64,000 nucleotides of DNA, taken from positions 124,001-188,000 of the forward strand of contig CAWDKZ010000007.1 in the NCBI GenBank assembly GCA_963803025.1. The letters are read 5' to 3'. The translations under genes and the position numbers were made by a program. The notes below the pieces were generated by a model. The model had not been told where the DNA came from. It saw only the letters and a list, made by a program, of their open reading frames with translations, and made no database searches. Of the stretch, positions 45,610 through 54,573 are shown one piece after another (within the stretch, counting starts at the first letter, position 1; each line of letters starts with the position of its first letter). This DNA comes from Bog-793 sp963803025 (GTDB lineage: Bacteria; Actinomycetota; Acidimicrobiia; Acidimicrobiales; Bog-793).

Positions 45610-46963
45610 CATCACAATGCCGCAGCTCGGCGAGACCGTGACCGAAGGCACGATCACCCGCTGGCTGAAGAAGGTCGGCGACAACGTCGCGCTCGACGAG
45701 CCGCTGTTCGAGGTCTCGACCGACAAGGTCGACTCGGAGGTCCCTTCCCCGTTCGCGGGCGTGCTCGCCGAGATCATCGTTCCCGAGGGCCTGACGGTCG
45801 AGGTGGGCACGCGCCTCGCGGTCATCAGCGGTTCGGCGGACGTGTCGACCCCGCCCGCGCCCGCGACGCAACCGGTGACCCCGCCGCCCGCCCCGCCCCC
45901 GCCCCCGCCGCCCGCACCGGTCGCGGCCCCGCCTCCCCCGCCGCAGGCCCCGCAGGTGCGGGTGCCGTCGGCCGACGTCGTGGAGGAGGACGGTTCCCGC
46001 GGCGCGCTGCTCTCCCCGGTCGTACGTCGGCTGATCCGCGAGAACGGGCTTGATCCCGCGCAGATCGTCGGCAGCGGGCTCGGCGGGAGGATCACCCGGG
46101 ACGACGTGCTCGCACACCTCGGCGAGGTTTCGAATGTGTTCGCCGTCGCGACCCGCGCGCCGGCGTCGCCGGCCTCCCCCGCGCCGACCGCGCCGGTCGT
46201 GCAGCCGATGGAGCGACCGGTCGTGTCGACGCCGCCGGCGCCTCTCGGCGTGCGGGACGAGATCGTGCCGTTCTCCGCCGTGCGGCGCGTGACGGCCGAG
46301 CACATGGTCCGTTCGATCGCGACGTCGGTGCACACCCTCGTCGCCATGGAGACCGACTTTGAGAACGTCGAGCGCGTCCGCAACGCCCTGAAGAGCCAGT
46401 TCAAGACGGAGGAGGGCATCGGCCTCACGTACCTGCCGTTCGTCGCCCGCGCGGTGATCGACGTGCTGCGGGACTACCCGAACCTCAACTCCTCGGTCGG
46501 CGACGAGGCGCTCATCGTGCACCACGACATCCACCTCGGGATCGCGGTCGACCTGGACCGCGAGGGCCTTATCGTCCCGGTCGTGCACAACGCCGACGGT
46601 CAGTCGCTGCGCGGGCTCGCCCGTTCGATCGCCGACCTCGCAGGGCGGGCGCGGAGCCGCAAGCTCTCGGCCGACGACATCACGGGCGGGACGTTCACGA
46701 TCACGAACCCCGGCCCGTTCGGCACGTTCATCACGGCGCCGATCATCGCCCAGCCCCAGGTCGCGATCCTTTCGACCGACGGCGTGAAGCGGAAGCCGAT
46801 CGTCGTCGTGACGCCGGACGGATCAGAGTCGATCGCCATCCACTCGGTCGGCGTGCTCGCGCTCGTGTTCGACCACCGCGCCGTCGACGGTGCCTACGCG
46901 TCCTCGTTCGTGCGGGACGTCGCCAGGGTCATCGAGACACGCGACTGGCTCGCCGAGCTGTAG
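45602..46963 (+). CDS. Dihydrolipoamide acyltransferase (E2), one lipoyl domain
   Basis: 453 residues from TTG 45602 (MADITMPQLGETVTEGTITR). The lipoyl domain occupies residues 1-78, with the lipoylated lysine in FEVSTDKVDSEVPSP. A Pro/Ala hinge follows (PPPAPPPPPPPAPVAAPPPP-like), then the E3/E1-binding domain SPVVRRLIRENGLDPAQIVG (about 140-175), a second linker, and the catalytic core from about 220, ending with the DHRxxDG motif (VFDHRAVDGAYAS). Pyruvate, 2-oxoglutarate and branched-chain E2s look alike; context with aceE, lpd and lipoyl synthesis favours a pyruvate or mixed complex. Only 5 bp separate it from the LipB-LipA fusion. Confidence 0.93.
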   Translation: MADITMPQLGETVTEGTITRWLKKVGDNVALDEPLFEVSTDKVDSEVPSPFAGVLAEIIVPEGLTVEVGTRLAVISGSADVSTPPAPATQPVTPPPAPPPPPPPAPVAAPPPPPQAPQVRVPSADVVEEDGSRGALLSPVVRRLIRENGLDPAQIVGSGLGGRITRDDVLAHLGEVSNVFAVATRAPASPASPAPTAPVVQPMERPVVSTPPAPLGVRDEIVPFSAVRRVTAEHMVRSIATSVHTLVAMETDFENVERVRNALKSQFKTEEGIGLTYLPFVARAVIDVLRDYPNLNSSVGDEALIVHHDIHLGIAVDLDREGLIVPVVHNADGQSLRGLARSIADLAGRARSRKLSADDITGGTFTITNPGPFGTFITAPIIAQPQVAILSTDGVKRKPIVVVTPDGSESIAIHSVGVLALVFDHRAVDGAYASSFVRDVARVIETRDWLAEL

Positions 46964-46968
46964 ACGCG

Positions 46969-48630
46969 ATGCCGGCCGTCCCGTGCGCGCCCGGACCGCT
47001 GCGGGTTCGCTCCCTCGGACGCGTCCGTTACCGGGAGGCGCTCGCCCTCCAACACGCGCTGTTCCACCGCAGCGGTGAGGACTACCTCCTTCTCCTCGAG
47101 CACCCCGACGTCTACACGCTCGGGGTCCGGGCCCGCGCCGAGCACGTGCTTGTCGAGCCGGGGAGCGTCGGCGCGGAGCTCGTGAAGGTCGACCGCGGTG
47201 GTGACGTCACGTACCACGGGCCGGGACAGGTCGTCGGCTATCCGATCGTGTCGATCACGCTCGGACCGGGCGTCGTCCCGGCTTACGTCCACGGGATCGA
47301 GGCGCTCGTCATCGGGGCGCTCGGCGACCTCGGCCTGCCCAAGGTCGGACGGCTCGAGGGGTATCCCGGCGTCTGGGTCGAGCCGGACGGGCCGGTGCCG
47401 CGCAAGATCTGCGCCATCGGGGTACGGGTCTCGCGGGGCCGGACGATGCACGGCTTCGCGCTCAACGTCGACACGGATCTCACGATGTTCTCCCACATCG
47501 TTCCCTGCGGCATCCCGGACAGGCCCGTGACGTCGCTGCGCGCCGAGAGATCGGCCGTGACCACGGCCGACGTGATTGACGCCCTCGTCGAGCGGGCGCG
47601 GACATCCCCCGTCTTCGCGGGAGCCAACGGTGAACGGCCGGTAGAACGCCAGGACGTGTCGGCTGCCGCGGGGCGTGCCGGTGCGGCCTCGGACCCCTCG
47701 TCGCGGCCGGCTTTCCGCCGGCTCGCGGCGGCGGGGGTCGACCCGCGACGCTCCGTCGAGATCACGAGCCGCAAACCGTCCTGGTTGCGGGTCGAGGCCT
47801 CGATGGGCGACGAGTACCTCGCGCTGCGAAAGACGATGCGAACGCTCGACCTCGTCACGGTGTGCGAGGAGGCGGGATGCCCGAACATCTTCGAGTGCTG
47901 GGCCGCCGGCACCGGCACGTTCATGATCAACGGCGAGCGTTGCACGCGGGCCTGCGGCTTCTGCCTCGTCGACACGGGCCACCCGTTGCCGCTCGACCGG
48001 ACCGAAGCCGCCCGCGTCGCCGCCGCCGTCGCGAAGATGGGGCTCGCGCACGTGGTCGTGACCGCCGTCGCCCGCGACGACCTCGCCGACGGCGGCGCCG
48101 GGGCGTTCGCGTCGACGATTCGAGCGATCCGGGAGCGCACGCCTGACACCACCGTCGAGGTGCTCATCCCCGACTGCAGGGGCGACGAGTCCGCGCTGCG
48201 GGTCATCTTCGCCGCGCGTCCCGACGTGCTCGGCCACAACGTCGAGACCGTCCTCCGCCTCCAGCGCGCGGTCCGACCCTCGGCGTCGTACGCGCGCAGC
48301 CTGGCGGTGCTGGCCATGGCGAAGGCCGCCGGGCTGACGACGAAGTCCGGGTTCATGCTCGGCCTCGGCGAGACGGAGGTCGAGGTCGACGGCGTGCTCA
48401 CCGATCTCGCGGCCGTCGGCGTCGACATCGTGACGATCGGCCAGTACCTGCGCCCCTCGGCGGCGCACCTCCCCGTCGCGCGCTGGTGGACGCCCGAGGA
48501 GTTCGCCGCGGTGCGTAAGCGGGCGATGCGCCACGGCTTCGCCCACGTCGAGGCGTCGCCGCTCACCCGTTCGAGCTACCACGCCCGCGAAGGGGCGGAG
48601 GCGGCGAGACGGGTCACGGCCTCGGCGTGA
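46969..48630 (+). CDS. Fused lipoyl(octanoyl) transferase and lipoyl synthase (LipB-LipA)
   Basis: One uninterrupted 553-residue frame holding two enzymes that are normally separate. Residues about 10-220 are LipB: HPDVYTLGVRA, RGGDVTYHGPGQVVGYPI, catalytic Lys146 in RKICAIGVRVSRG and Cys180 in HIVPCGIPD, 34 residues apart as in E. coli (Lys135/Cys169). A linker of about 35 residues follows. From about 255 it is LipA: auxiliary cluster CX4CX5C at Cys299, Cys304 and Cys310, radical-SAM CX3CX2C at Cys325, Cys329 and Cys332, and the terminal RSSYHA serine motif. LipB moves octanoate from ACP to the lipoyl domain; LipA then adds two sulfurs. Fusion would hold both at the E2 substrate encoded 5 bp upstream. 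Confidence 0.93.
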   Translation: MPAVPCAPGPLRVRSLGRVRYREALALQHALFHRSGEDYLLLLEHPDVYTLGVRARAEHVLVEPGSVGAELVKVDRGGDVTYHGPGQVVGYPIVSITLGPGVVPAYVHGIEALVIGALGDLGLPKVGRLEGYPGVWVEPDGPVPRKICAIGVRVSRGRTMHGFALNVDTDLTMFSHIVPCGIPDRPVTSLRAERSAVTTADVIDALVERARTSPVFAGANGERPVERQDVSAAAGRAGAASDPSSRPAFRRLAAAGVDPRRSVEITSRKPSWLRVEASMGDEYLALRKTMRTLDLVTVCEEAGCPNIFECWAAGTGTFMINGERCTRACGFCLVDTGHPLPLDRTEAARVAAAVAKMGLAHVVVTAVARDDLADGGAGAFASTIRAIRERTPDTTVEVLIPDCRGDESALRVIFAARPDVLGHNVETVLRLQRAVRPSASYARSLAVLAMAKAAGLTTKSGFMLGLGETEVEVDGVLTDLAAVGVDIVTIGQYLRPSAAHLPVARWWTPEEFAAVRKRAMRHGFAHVEASPLTRSSYHAREGAEAARRVTASA

Positions 48631-49757
48631 TCCCCGGCGACCTCGGCGCGACGCGCGAGCGGCGCGCGTCCCGCGTGCGGGAGCGGATGCGCACGGCTGG
48701 CGTCGATGTCCTGTTGCTGTCGCTCGGCGCGGACCTGCCATGGCTGTCGGGATACGAGGCGATGCCGCTCGAGCGGCCGACGGTCCTCGTCTTCCCTGCC
48801 GACGACAGGGCGACCCTCGTGGTGCCGGAGCTCGAGGCGCCCCGGGTCGCCGTCGACGAGCGTCTCTTCGCGCTGCGTCCGTACCGGGAGAGCGGGGACG
48901 CGGTGGCGATCACCGCCGAACTCGTCGGTCGGCGTCGCCGGGTCGCCGTCTCGGACCGGGCCTGGGCGGGCCTGCTCCTCGCCCTGCAGGCGTCTCTCCC
49001 GCGGGCCACCTGGTCGCGCGCGTCGGTCGTCACCGGCCCCGAGCGCGCCGTGAAAGACGAACGGGAGATCGCCGCCCTCCTCGCGGCCGGCGCGGCCGCG
49101 GACCGGGTCGCGTCGGCACTTCTCGCCGGCGAGATCGCCCTCATCGGCAGGACCGAGGCCGAGGTCGCGGGGGAGATCTCGGCGCGGCTCCTGGCGCAAG
49201 GTCACGCGAAGGTGAACTTCGCGATCGTGGGGGCCGGGCCGAACTCGGCGAGCCCGCACCACGCGGCGGGTAGTCGCCGCATCGTCGCCGGCGACCCGGT
49301 CGTGTGCGACTTCGGTGGGACCTTCCGCCTCGGCGGCGACGTCGGCTACTGCTCGGACGTCACGCGCACCATCGTCACCGGGGAACCCTCGTCCGAGATG
49401 CGTGATCTCTACGACGTCGTCGAACGCGCCCAGGCTGCCGCCGTCGCGGCCGTCGCGCCTGGGCTGGCCTGTGGCGAGGTGGACCGTGTCGGTCGGCGGA
49501 TCATCGCCGGCGCCGGATTCGGCGCGGCGTTCATCCACCGGATCGGTCACGGCATCGGGATCGAGGAGCACGAGGGCCCCTACCTCGTCGAGGGGAACGA
49601 GGCGCGCCTCGAGGTCGGACACGCCTTCAGTGTCGAACCGGGCATCTATCTCGCCGGGAGGTTCGGCGCGCGCATCGAGGACGTCGTCGTCGTCTCCGGC
49701 GACGGCGTGCTCCGCTGCAACGCGGCCGACCGCGCCCTGCACGTCGTCGCGGTCTGA
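48627..49757 (+). CDS. M24-family Xaa-Pro-type aminopeptidase
   Basis: 376 residues; GTG 48627 overlaps the preceding stop by 4 nt. N-terminal creatinase-type domain with VDVLLLSLGADLPWLSGYEA, then the pita-bread catalytic domain with all five metal ligands: Asp in VVCDFGGTFR, Asp in YCSDVTRTIVTGE, His in HRIGHGIGIEEHEGP, Glu in FSVEPGIYLAG and Glu in GARIEDVVVV. It probably removes residues before proline from peptides, or is a dipeptidase. The tight overlap suggests co-translation with the lipoate gene, though no functional link is evident. Confidence 0.88.
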   Translation: MIPGDLGATRERRASRVRERMRTAGVDVLLLSLGADLPWLSGYEAMPLERPTVLVFPADDRATLVVPELEAPRVAVDERLFALRPYRESGDAVAITAELVGRRRRVAVSDRAWAGLLLALQASLPRATWSRASVVTGPERAVKDEREIAALLAAGAAADRVASALLAGEIALIGRTEAEVAGEISARLLAQGHAKVNFAIVGAGPNSASPHHAAGSRRIVAGDPVVCDFGGTFRLGGDVGYCSDVTRTIVTGEPSSEMRDLYDVVERAQAAAVAAVAPGLACGEVDRVGRRIIAGAGFGAAFIHRIGHGIGIEEHEGPYLVEGNEARLEVGHAFSVEPGIYLAGRFGARIEDVVVVSGDGVLRCNAADRALHVVAV

Positions 49758-49816
49758 ACGGGGCGAGTTCCGCCGCTGCGATCCGGTGGCGCGACCGCTC
49801 CGGGTAACCTCCGTTG

Positions 49817-50683
49817 GTGACCTTTCTTGCGCGATATCCGGTCACGCCACCCGAACGCCCGGTTCTCATCGTGGTGCTCGACGGCTGGGTCGACGCCGGT
49901 TTTGGCGCCGCGACCGCGATCGCGGCGATCCTTTCCGAGATGAAGACGGAGACGCTCGCGACCTTCCAGGGGGACGAGCTGATCGACCAGCGGGCGCGGC
50001 GGCCGCGACTGCGCATCGACGACGGCGTGCGCGCCGGGATCTCCTGGCCGGAGCTCCAGGTGCTCGTGGGCCGGGACCGCATGGGCTCCGGGGTCGCGCT
50101 GCTCATCGGTCCCGAGCCGGACTACCGCTGGCGGCCGTTCACGGCAGAGGTCGTCGCGCTCGCGCGGGAACTCGATGTCCGACTCGTCGTTAGCCTCGGT
50201 GCTTTCCCGAACGCGACGCCGCACACGCGGCCGATCAAGCTCGCCGCGACGGCGTCGGAACCGGAGCTCGCCCGCCGGGTCGGCGTCGTGCGCGGGTCGA
50301 TCGAGGTTCCGGCCGGGATCGGAGAAGTGATCGGCGAGGCGTGCGTCGAGGCCGGGATTCCCTCCGTCGGGCTGTGGGCGCGTGTCCCGCACTACGTCGC
50401 GGCGATGCCGTTCGCGCCGGCGGCGCTGGCGCTCGTCGAGGGCCTCTGTGCCATCTCCGGCTTGGTGATCGGGACCGACGGCCTGGAACGCAGCGCCGAG
50501 GAGGCCCGCCGCCAGGTCGACGACTTGATCGCGCAGTCGCCGGACCACGTGGCGATGGTGCGGCAGATGGAGGAGCACTTCGACACCGGCGGTGAGACGA
50601 TCCTCGACCTCGAAGGCGAGCTGCCAACCGGCGACGAGATCGCCTCCGAGCTCGAGCGTTATCTGCGCGGCGAGTCGGCGTGA
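49817..50683 (+). CDS. PAC2-family protein
   Basis: 288 residues from GTG 49817 (TTG 49814 is adjacent). The PAC2 fold, shared with archaeal/eukaryotic proteasome assembly chaperones, shows as LIVVLDGWVDAGFGAATAI near the N-terminus, LIGPEPDYRWRPFTAEVV, and GEACVEAGIPSVGLWARVPHYVA. In actinobacteria these proteins occur widely and their role is not settled; some are linked to proteasome assembly. The C-terminus is helical and acidic (VRQMEEHF...LPTGDEIASELERYL). No proteasome genes are in this window. Overlaps the next gene by 4 nt. Confidence 0.85.
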   Translation: MTFLARYPVTPPERPVLIVVLDGWVDAGFGAATAIAAILSEMKTETLATFQGDELIDQRARRPRLRIDDGVRAGISWPELQVLVGRDRMGSGVALLIGPEPDYRWRPFTAEVVALARELDVRLVVSLGAFPNATPHTRPIKLAATASEPELARRVGVVRGSIEVPAGIGEVIGEACVEAGIPSVGLWARVPHYVAAMPFAPAALALVEGLCAISGLVIGTDGLERSAEEARRQVDDLIAQSPDHVAMVRQMEEHFDTGGETILDLEGELPTGDEIASELERYLRGESA

Positions 50684-51396
50684 GCCGCCAGTCCGAGGCC
50701 CTCGGGCCACGGGCCGAGGCGGTCGTGTTCGACATGGACGGTCTGCTCGTCGACACCGAACAGATCTGGGGTCGCGTCCAGGCCGCCATCTTCGACGAGA
50801 TCGGCGTCGACGTCCGCCCGCTGCTCGGCGGCGGTCTCGTCACCGGGATGCGGGCCGACGAGGCCGTGGGACTGTTCCGCGAATGCCTCGGGTTCGCCGG
50901 CCCGAGCGACACCGAACTGGCGGAGCGGATCGTCGCCGGCGTCGTCGAGGCGATCCCCCGCGAGGCGCGGGTTCTGCCGGGCGCGCTCGAGTCGCTCGAT
51001 TTCTGCGCGCGCAGCGGGCTCGCGATCGCGCTCGCCTCGGGCTCCGTCGAATCGGTGATCGAGGCCGTCCTCGGGCGCTTCGGGCTGCGCGACCGGTTCG
51101 CCGCCGTCGTCTCGGCTTCGGAGGTCGAGATGGGCAAGCCGCACCCGGCGGTCCTGCACCTCACGGCGGCGCGACTCGGCGTCGAACCGGTCCGCTGTGT
51201 CGTCGTCGAAGACGCGCTGAACGGTTGCATCGCGGCGAAGGCGGCGCGCATGCGCGTCGTCGCCGTTCCGGAACCGGGCACCGAGGACGACCCCCGCTGG
51301 GTGCTCGCCGACGTCGTCCTCGGCTCGCTTTGCGAGTTCGCCGGACCGCAGGTGTCGACCCTCCTCGGTCTCGCGACGGTGGGCCGCGAGCTCTAG
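50680..51396 (+). CDS. HAD-superfamily hydrolase, beta-phosphoglucomutase-like
   Basis: 238 residues; GTG 50680 shares GTGA with the preceding stop. Motif I AVVFDMDGLLVDTE contains both catalytic aspartates, motif II is LASGS, motif III lysine lies in EVEMGKPHPAVLH and motif IV acidic residues in CVVVEDALNGCIAA. The helical cap between motifs I and II places it with subfamily IA phosphatases/phosphoglucomutases. Substrate unknown. Last gene of the run that begins at lpd. Confidence 0.88.
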   Translation: MSRQSEALGPRAEAVVFDMDGLLVDTEQIWGRVQAAIFDEIGVDVRPLLGGGLVTGMRADEAVGLFRECLGFAGPSDTELAERIVAGVVEAIPREARVLPGALESLDFCARSGLAIALASGSVESVIEAVLGRFGLRDRFAAVVSASEVEMGKPHPAVLHLTAARLGVEPVRCVVVEDALNGCIAAKAARMRVVAVPEPGTEDDPRWVLADVVLGSLCEFAGPQVSTLLGLATVGREL

Positions 51397-51623
51397 AGCG
51401 AGCCGCGGCCTCACCCGGCGCCCGCAGTCTGCGCCACGACCGCGAGCGCGACGGACCCGGCTGACGTGCCCGACGACGGACGCATCTCGCACCAAATCGG
51501 CCCGCCAGCGGCGTCGTCGTGGGCGCGCCGGGGATCGAGAAGCTCTCAGGGAACATTGATGAAACTCACAGGCTCGAGGCGTACGGTGCGTCCTGTTCCG
51601 ATCAGGCACGAGGACGGTGGCGT

Positions 51624-52292
51624 ATGGGGCTCTTCTCGGGTTGGCAACGTTGGCGCGCGCGAGATTCTGCGCAGCCGAGTCGTCTTCTCGGCGTCTTGAC
51701 GGTCAGCCTCGCCGTGGCGGTCGTGGCGTTCAGCGGCGCCGCCGGGGCCGCGCCCTCGAAGACCTCGACCACGTCGCCGGGTTCGGGCAAGTCCCCCTCC
51801 TCGTCAAGCAAAGCCTCGACGAGCGCGTACCTGTCGTGTCTCAAGAAGCACGGCGTGAGCATCCCGAAGGGCGGCTTCGGGGGATTCGGTTCGCCGTCTG
51901 GGTCGGGTGCCACCTCAGGTGGCACGAGACCGACGTTCCCCAAGGGTTCGGGCTCCGGGTCCTCGAAGTTCGAAAAGGCCGCGAAGGCGTGCGCCAGCCT
52001 GCGCCCCAAGGGGACGAACCCGTTCGGGGGTGGCGGCAACGCCGCGAACAGCGCGGCGTTCCTCGCCTATCGCAACTGTCTGAAACTCCACGGCGTCACC
52101 CTCCCGACGCGGACCCAACCGTCGGGCACGAAGGGCTCTTCGAGCTCGACGACGACGACGATCGCCGCCTCGAACCCGAAGATGAAGGCTGCGCTCGCCG
52201 CTTGCGCACCGCTGCTCCCGAAGGGGTTCTCGGGGACCAGTTCGAAGAAACCTTCGGATAAGTCCTCGGGTAAGTCCTCGAAGAAGTCATAG
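51624..52292 (+). CDS. Secreted four-cysteine repeat protein of a MacAB-type operon
   Basis: 222 residues from ATG 51624. A signal peptide (RLLGVLTVSLAVAVVAFSGAAGAA) is followed by two copies of one motif: YLSCLKKHGVSIP with KACASLRPKG (Cys72, Cys123), and YRNCLKLHGVTLP with ALAACAPLLPKG (Cys152, Cys194). Between and after them are Gly/Ser- and Ser/Thr-rich linkers, and the tail is Lys-rich (KKPSDKSSGKSSKKS). Each unit probably forms a disulfide outside the cell. Similar CxxxHGVxxP secreted proteins occur beside export systems in other actinobacteria, from memory. It stands 31 bp before the adaptor gene, so it may be the cargo or a periplasmic partner. Confidence 0.7.
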   Translation: MGLFSGWQRWRARDSAQPSRLLGVLTVSLAVAVVAFSGAAGAAPSKTSTTSPGSGKSPSSSSKASTSAYLSCLKKHGVSIPKGGFGGFGSPSGSGATSGGTRPTFPKGSGSGSSKFEKAAKACASLRPKGTNPFGGGGNAANSAAFLAYRNCLKLHGVTLPTRTQPSGTKGSSSSTTTTIAASNPKMKAALAACAPLLPKGFSGTSSKKPSDKSSGKSSKKS

Positions 52293-52323
52293 GCCGGGCC
52301 GGGCCAAGGAGCTGTAGATACCG

Positions 52324-54573
52324 ATGAGAATCCAACCGAACAAGTTCTGGTCGAAGGGCGCGCTCGTGTACGTTGTGCTCGTCGCCGCTGTCTGCGCCGG
52401 TCTGGGATTCGGCCTCGATTCGGTCTACGGGGGCAGTTCTGCCTCGTCGAGCTCGACCCGCACGGCGACCGTCCAACGCGGCACGGTCCAGGCGGTCGAG
52501 ACGGCGTCGGGCAACCTGAGCTCCGTGACGTCGACAGCGCTCGACTTCTCGACGAGCGGGACGCTCACCGCGGTCGATGTCGCGGTTGGCGACAACGTCA
52601 CCGTCGGCGAGGCCCTCGCGACGATCGACGCGAAGCAAGCCCAGGAGAGTCTCACCTCGGCGCGGGCGGCCCTGACGGCCGCCGAAGAGAACCTCGCGAA
52701 CGCAGAGGCAGGTGGCAGCGCGTCCCAGCTTTCTCAGGAGGCGGCCTCCCTCGAGTCTGCCAAGTTGACGCTGCAGTCAGACGAACAGCAACTGACCTCC
52801 GACGAGACGTCGCTCGCGACCGCGAAGAGCCAGCTGGTGACCGATGAAAGTCTCGGCTGTCCAGGGACGACCAGCGGGTCGGCGGGCACCGGGAGCACTT
52901 CGTCGAACTCGAACGCGAGCAGCTCCTCGACCGGCTCCTCGTCCACCGGCTCGTCGCAGAGCGCGACCGGCTCGACCGGTGGTTCCGGGGGCACCGAATC
53001 GGCCCAGCTGAAGAGTGACGACACGACCGAGTCGGCCGGCGACACGGACCCAGCGACGGCGTCGCAGCCCACGGTGACGACGAATACGGCGAGCGGCGTC
53101 ACGACGGGCGGGGCGACGCTCAACGGGACCGTCGATCCGAACGGCGTTGACACGAGCTACTACTTCCAGTACGGCGTGACCGCGGTGTTCGGCTCGTCGA
53201 CTTTTCCGACCGACGCAGGATCCGGTTTCGCCGCGGTCTCCGTGAGCACGGAGATCGACGGCCTTGGCTCGGCAAGGACGTACTACTACCGGCTCGTCGC
53301 GAAGAACTCGCTCGGAACGAGCTACGGATCCGTTGAGACGTTCACGACAGGCGGACCGCCGACGGCGACGACCGGCTCGGGCAGTGGCGCGACGACGACG
53401 ACGAGCACGCTCTCGGGCACGGTGAACCCCGAGGGCGTCGACACCACGTACTACTTCCAGTACGGCACGACGGCGTCGCTGGGAAGCACGACCGCGGCGG
53501 GCGACGCCGGCGCGGGCACCACCGCCGAGTCGGTGAGCACGATCGTGACCGGATTGACGCCCGACACCACCTACGATTTCCGGCTCGTCGCGACGAACGA
53601 GCTCGGATCCGCTGACGGGGTGACGGAGACCTTCGCGACCGCCGAGAGCTCGTGCGTCGCGGACCGAACGACGATCTCCACAGACGAAGAGACCGTCGCC
53701 CACCAGGAGCTGGTCAACCAGCAGCAGCGCCAGAGCATCGCATCGACCGAAGCAGGTGACGTGACAAGCCCGGTGACGATCGTCGGGGACGAGGCGACCG
53801 TCGCCGCGGACCAGGACACGGTGAGCACCGACGAGCAAGCGCTGAGCGAGACGACGCTCACGTCCCCCATCGCAGGCACCGTGACGGCGGTCAACGGTTC
53901 GGTCAGCGAGACGGTGAGCGGGAGCAACTCGGCGTCGAGCTCGAACAGCGGGAGCGGTTCGACCGGCTCCACGGGGGCGAGCGCCTCCAGTAGCTCCTCG
54001 AGCTCGTCGTCGAGCTCCGGGTTCATCACGATCACGAACCTGCACAGCCTCGAGGTCGTCTCGCCGTTCGCCGAGGCCGATATCTCGAACATCGCCGTTG
54101 GGGATCCGTCGACGGTGTCACTCGCGGCGCTCCCGAACACGGACCTCGCGGCCCGGGTGACGGCGGTCGCGCCAACCTCGACCGTGTCGAGCAACGTCGT
54201 CACCTACGACGTCACGATCGCGATCGAGGATCCGCCTTCCGACGTGAAAGTCGGCATGACCGCCAACGTGAGCGTCATCACCGCCTCGAGGACCGGGGTG
54301 ATGGTGCTCCCGAGCGCGGCGATCACGACGACCGGGACGATCTCCACCGTGGCCCTGCTCGAGCACGGAACGACGGTGACGCGGGAGGTGGTGACCGGGC
54401 TCGTCGGCAGCTCGACGACGCAGATCGTGAGCGGCCTCAAGGTCGGTGACGTCGTCGTCGAGCCGACCGTGAGCATCTCGTCCACAGGAACGAGCGGCAC
54501 GAGCTCGTCCGGCGGAGCTCGCTCAATCTTCGGTGGCGGAGGGCTCGCTGGCGGAGGGCTCGCCGGCGGATGA
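52324..54573 (+). CDS. MacA/HlyD-type adaptor with Fn3-like insertion
   Basis: 749 residues from ATG 52324. One N-terminal helix (GALVYVVLVAAVCAGLGFGL), then the first lipoyl half (GTLTAVDVAVGDNVTVGEALATIDA) and the rising coiled-coil arm to about 178. Instead of a short hairpin tip there is an insertion of about 264 residues, bracketed by Cys179 and Cys444, the only cysteines outside the membrane helix. It has a Ser/Gly/Thr linker and two Fn3-like repeats (each with TVxPxGVDTxYYFQYG and RLVAxNxLG). The falling arm, second lipoyl half (SPIAGTVTAVNGSV) and beta-barrel domains follow, interrupted by a poly-Ser stretch. It would link the MacB-type transporter to something outside the membrane. 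Stop overlaps the ATPase start. Confidence 0.85.
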   Translation: MRIQPNKFWSKGALVYVVLVAAVCAGLGFGLDSVYGGSSASSSSTRTATVQRGTVQAVETASGNLSSVTSTALDFSTSGTLTAVDVAVGDNVTVGEALATIDAKQAQESLTSARAALTAAEENLANAEAGGSASQLSQEAASLESAKLTLQSDEQQLTSDETSLATAKSQLVTDESLGCPGTTSGSAGTGSTSSNSNASSSSTGSSSTGSSQSATGSTGGSGGTESAQLKSDDTTESAGDTDPATASQPTVTTNTASGVTTGGATLNGTVDPNGVDTSYYFQYGVTAVFGSSTFPTDAGSGFAAVSVSTEIDGLGSARTYYYRLVAKNSLGTSYGSVETFTTGGPPTATTGSGSGATTTTSTLSGTVNPEGVDTTYYFQYGTTASLGSTTAAGDAGAGTTAESVSTIVTGLTPDTTYDFRLVATNELGSADGVTETFATAESSCVADRTTISTDEETVAHQELVNQQQRQSIASTEAGDVTSPVTIVGDEATVAADQDTVSTDEQALSETTLTSPIAGTVTAVNGSVSETVSGSNSASSSNSGSGSTGSTGASASSSSSSSSSSSGFITITNLHSLEVVSPFAEADISNIAVGDPSTVSLAALPNTDLAARVTAVAPTSTVSSNVVTYDVTIAIEDPPSDVKVGMTANVSVITASRTGVMVLPSAAITTTGTISTVALLEHGTTVTREVVTGLVGSSTTQIVSGLKVGDVVVEPTVSISSTGTSGTSSSGGARSIFGGGGLAGGGLAGG

